Source: Candidatus Bipolaricaulota bacterium
GTDB taxonomy: Bacteria; Bipolaricaulota; Bipolaricaulia; UBA7950; UBA9294
Reading direction: 5' to 3'
DNA length: 8,137 nt
Assembly (NCBI GenBank): GCA_021163015.1
Contig: JAGGXO010000021.1
Span: 1-8,137, forward strand
The notes beneath the pieces were generated by a model. That model searched no databases. It had not been told where the DNA came from and saw only the letters and a list, made by a program, of their open reading frames with translations. The first letter of the stretch is position 1; the number at the start of each line of letters is the position of its first letter. A program made the position numbers and the translations under genes. Shown here in pieces: positions 6,001 to 8,137 of the stretch.

Positions 6001-6708
6001 ATGCCCTTTGAGAAAGTGCGGCCACGGAAGGTCTCAGCGGTGGCTGCTGAGCAGCTCATTTCTGCAATCAAGGCTGGTATGTTCCCGGTTGGCAGCAAGC
6101 TGCCTTCGGAGTTCGAACTCGCAGAGGAGATGGGAGTGAGCCGGCCATCAATCAGAGAGGCACTCTCCGCGCTACAGGCGGTTGGGCTAATTGCATCCCA
6201 TCCCGGAAGCGGGAACTATGTACTCAAGATCCCCTCCATCGATGAGGAACAGGACGCACCGCACCTCATCGAGACTGAAGCTGGGTGCTTGGAAGTGATG
6301 GAAGCAAGGTCTGTCCTTGAACCACCTGTGGCGGCATATGTGGCGCGCAAACATTCTCCAGAAGAGGTTGCTGCTCTTAAGCGTGTCCTTGAGAAGATGC
6401 GAGAGGAAGCACGGAAGGGGGATTTTCCCACGTACTTCGAGGCCGATAAGGCGTTTCATCGCGGTTTGGTCGATGCTGCGCATAATCATCTGATAACAGA
6501 GGCGGTCATCCCTCTGGTCGATACGATGGATCAGACACTGTACCGCGAGTTCACGCACCATTACTACCTGAAGAACGTAGCGGACTTGGAACAGGTCGTT
6601 GACGTTCATTGCGACATCATCAGCGCCATTGAGCAAAGCAAGCCAGAGCTAGCAGCGGAGAAGGTGCAAGAGCATTGGCGCCGCATGCGGGAGATTTGGG
6701 AAGCATGA
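6001..6708 (+). CDS. FadR-subfamily (FCD) GntR transcriptional regulator 2
   Basis: This 235-residue paralogue of the regulator at 296-1012 has the same layout: winged helix-turn-helix (9-74) plus metal-binding FCD domain with D149, H153, H203 and H225. By hand alignment 57 of the first 74 residues are identical, and the recognition helix differs only slightly (SRPSIREALSALQ against SRPTIREALSALT). C-terminal blocks such as 'TMDQxLYREFT' are also shared, so the effectors may be related. The start at ATG 6001 was chosen because its first residues (MPFEKVRPRKV) align with those of regulator 1. It lacks a clear ribosome site; ATG 5971 is the alternative, adding ten residues but leaving almost no leader. 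The gene lies 106 bases before the family-5 binding-protein gene and probably controls that transporter and itself. Target and effector are unproven. Confidence 0.88.
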   Translation: MPFEKVRPRKVSAVAAEQLISAIKAGMFPVGSKLPSEFELAEEMGVSRPSIREALSALQAVGLIASHPGSGNYVLKIPSIDEEQDAPHLIETEAGCLEVMEARSVLEPPVAAYVARKHSPEEVAALKRVLEKMREEARKGDFPTYFEADKAFHRGLVDAAHNHLITEAVIPLVDTMDQTLYREFTHHYYLKNVADLEQVVDVHCDIISAIEQSKPELAAEKVQEHWRRMREIWEA

Positions 6709-6717
6709 GTGAATTAG

Positions 6718-6726
6718 TGTTATACA
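6718..6726 (+). promoter_or_regulatory. Weak candidate extended -10 promoter for the family-5 binding protein
   Basis: TGTTATACA contains TGn plus TATACA (four of six matches). The only -35-like sequence, TTGGGA at 6696-6701, is 19 bases away, longer than ideal. No better promoter is visible between the regulator and 6815, so co-transcription with the regulator is equally possible. Confidence 0.25.
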
Positions 6727-6733
6727 AGAAATG

Positions 6734-6809
6734 GCTTTGCGCTACCCCACGCAATAGGAGGTGATAGAGCATACACTATGAGATCTTACGCAAAGCACAT
6801 CAAAGGAGG
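6734..6809 (+). promoter_or_regulatory. Leader of the family-5 binding-protein gene with competing inverted repeats
   Basis: GCTTTGCG (6734-6741) is perfectly complementary to CGCAAAGC (6789-6796), and its TTGCG part can instead pair locally with CGCAA (6750-6754). Between them lies AGGAGGTGATAG (6756-6767), a near-perfect extended ribosome site without a well-spaced start. The first ATG (6778) is 16 bases beyond the GGAGG core and opens a 20-codon frame (MRSYAKHIKGG...) that overlaps the start of the next gene. The functional site for ATG 6815 is AAAGGAGG (6802-6809). Mutually exclusive pairing could act on translation, or the repeats could be protein-binding half-sites on DNA. Confidence 0.35.
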
Positions 6810-6814
6810 CAGTT

Positions 6815-7963
6815 ATGAATCGCAGACTGACCGTAGGTAGCATTCTCTTAATCTCGTTTCTACTGATTGTTGGAACCAGTTTGATATTGACAGCCAGTGA
6901 TGGCCCGCAGTACGGCGGAACGCTTCGGTGCGCTCTAGCCTCGGAACCGGGAAAGCTAGATATGCAATTGGACAGTGGTGTCGCAGCGAGCATTCCCGCG
7001 CGGCATATCTTGGAAGGGCTGTTTGCGTTCGATGCTTCGTACACGCCACAGCCGATGCTTGCTGAGAGCTGGGAACTGGACAGCACAGGCACCGTTGCCA
7101 CGTTTCACCTCCGGCACGGAGTCCTCTTCCAGAACGGAAAGGAGATGACGTCGGCCGATGTCGTCGCCTCCCTCAATCGCTGGGGGCAGTACGGTCTGAC
7201 ATCCGCAGCTCTTTGGTCACACGTTGCCGACCTTGCTGCGCTAGATGACTACACAGTGCAGCTAACCCTGGACGAGCCGTTCGCACCGATGACGACGTAC
7301 TTGGCCAACATCTACGGTGGACCGAGCATCTATCCCGCAGAGATCGTCTCCAAGGCTGGGGACCAGCCGCTTGCTCCTGAGGATGTCATCGGTACTGGGC
7401 CATACAAATTTGCGGAGTGGAAGGGTGGCGACTACATCCTGCTCGAACGTTTCGATGACTATGTGCCGTCTTCCATGCCAGCGAGCGGATTCGCCGGTAA
7501 GAAGGTTGCATACTTCGACAAACTGCAGTTTTTCTTTGTCGCCGAAGATAATGCACGACTTGTCGGTATCCAGTCTGGGACGTACGACTATGTTGCGAAC
7601 ATCCCCAATGATCTGTACGCAAACGTAGAAGGGGACGCAAACATCGTCCCGATAATCACCGACCACCCTCCGATTTACCCGATCGCGCTGATCAACAATC
7701 GCAATAGCCTGATTGCGAACAATTACAGGTTGAAGCAGGCGATCATGACCGCTCTCGACTTCAACGCGATCATGCTCGCGGGATATGGGGACCCCACCTT
7801 CTGGAGCCTGAACCCGAGCTACTTTGCTCCTGGAATCAGATGGTACACCGAGGATGCAGGGACCGGGCTGTACAACGCCAATGACCAGCGAAGGCATGGC
7901 AGATGGCGCTCGATGCCGGATACAACAACGAACCGATCCGCATCATCGTTGCCCAGGACATGA
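6815..7963 (+). CDS. Family-5 (Opp/Dpp-type) solute-binding protein, frameshifted near its 3' part
   Basis: This is the substrate-binding protein of a peptide/nickel/opine-type ABC importer (SBP_bac_5 family). ATG 6815 follows AAAGGAGG with five bases spacing. Residues 1-27 look like a Sec signal peptide without a lipobox cysteine. The mature protein opens with the family's YGGTLRCALASEP (33-45). 'LAESWELDSTGTVATFHLRHGVLFQNGKEM' runs over 82-111, followed by 'TSADVVASLNRW' (112-123), the classic family block around FxLRxGVxFxxGxxxTAxDV. 'GTGPYKFAEWKGGDYILLERFDDY' lies further on. Family character continues to 'GLYNAND', ending at D357, then becomes an unrelated 25-residue tail before a stop at 7961-7963. 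The correct continuation lies in another frame (7885 onward), so one base appears to be missing. The substrate is unknown. A FadR-type regulator gene lies upstream. Confidence 0.85.
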   Translation: MNRRLTVGSILLISFLLIVGTSLILTASDGPQYGGTLRCALASEPGKLDMQLDSGVAASIPARHILEGLFAFDASYTPQPMLAESWELDSTGTVATFHLRHGVLFQNGKEMTSADVVASLNRWGQYGLTSAALWSHVADLAALDDYTVQLTLDEPFAPMTTYLANIYGGPSIYPAEIVSKAGDQPLAPEDVIGTGPYKFAEWKGGDYILLERFDDYVPSSMPASGFAGKKVAYFDKLQFFFVAEDNARLVGIQSGTYDYVANIPNDLYANVEGDANIVPIITDHPPIYPIALINNRNSLIANNYRLKQAIMTALDFNAIMLAGYGDPTFWSLNPSYFAPGIRWYTEDAGTGLYNANDQRRHGRWRSMPDTTTNRSASSLPRT

Positions 7964-8137
7964 CCGCCCAGTATAACCAGGCGCTCGTGGTCACAAATGA
8001 GCTACAGAACGCGGGATTCACCGTTGATTTACAGGTCTACGACAAGGCGACATTCTTCTCCGTGCGCAACAGCAAGAGCGATCCGGATAATCCACCTTGG
8101 GAGATCGCATTCTCCTATTACAGCACAACTCCGGACC
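7885..8137 (+). pseudogene. Continuation of the family-5 binding protein in the shifted frame (3'-partial)
   Basis: This frame is open from 7885 to the window end and reads PAKAWQMALDAGYNNEPIRI, then 'VAQDMTAQYNQALVVTNELQNAGFTVDLQ' and later 'PPWEIAFSYYSTTPD'. These are standard family-5 segments: the YNxxDxxxAxxLxxAGY region, the strand after it, and the helix QLxxAGxxVxLQ. Joined after D357 with one added C in 'GACC', it restores the canonical YNANDPAKAW. There is no start codon or ribosome site, so it is not a separate gene. It is either a true inactivating deletion or a sequencing/assembly error. Typical family members have 500-550 residues, so more coding sequence should follow. Confidence 0.8.

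Noticed and set aside
7880..7895. Programmed -1 frameshift signal in the family-5 binding-protein gene
   Set aside because: No slippery X-XXY-YYZ heptamer is present at AATGACCAGCG, and no protein of this family is known to me to require frameshifting.

Overview
The window is a gene-dense stretch of bacterial DNA at moderate GC. Every recognised gene is on the + strand, and most starts have good Shine-Dalgarno sites. Two predicted exported binding proteins have Sec-type signal peptides but no lipobox cysteine. That fits soluble periplasmic proteins of a diderm bacterium rather than Gram-positive lipoproteins. The sequence alone does not fix the phylum; a deep-branching diderm is possible, but that is a guess.

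Layout, left to right: (1) the last 61 codons of an adenine deaminase gene (ade), cut by the window edge. (2) A compact regulatory region with a near-consensus sigma-70-type promoter (222-250), flanked and overlapped by repeats of a TAGCAA/TTGCTA/CTAGCCAAT motif. (3) A five-gene unit: a FadR/FCD-type GntR regulator (296-1012), two BPD_transp_2 permeases overlapping by ATGA (1029-2144, 2141-3064), a BMP-family (PnrA/Med-like) binding protein (3130-4086), and a double-NBD ATPase (4149-5696). A strong 10-bp hairpin lies between the last two. Together these encode a complete ABC importer of the type that brings in nucleosides. The ade fragment upstream supports a purine salvage role. (4) An intergenic stretch of about 300 bases carrying a second promoter. 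(5) A paralogous FadR-type regulator (6001-6708) with an almost identical DNA-binding domain. (6) A leader region with competing inverted repeats. (7) A family-5 (Opp/Dpp-type) binding protein gene starting at 6815. It is frameshifted by one missing base near 7885-7886 and runs off the end of the window.

Inferred working: regulator 1 probably controls its own operon through the repeats around its promoter, matching nucleoside import to supply, and adenine deaminase feeds imported or salvaged adenine into hypoxanthine. Regulator 2 probably controls the neighbouring family-5 transporter. The two look like duplicated regulator-plus-importer modules whose regulators may still share operator sequences. 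I saw no mobile element, CRISPR array, tRNA or rRNA, and no evidence for a wholly new system. The most unusual points are the regulator/transporter pairing, the promoter repeat architecture, the hairpin whose loop can pair with the ATPase ribosome-binding site, and the frameshift.
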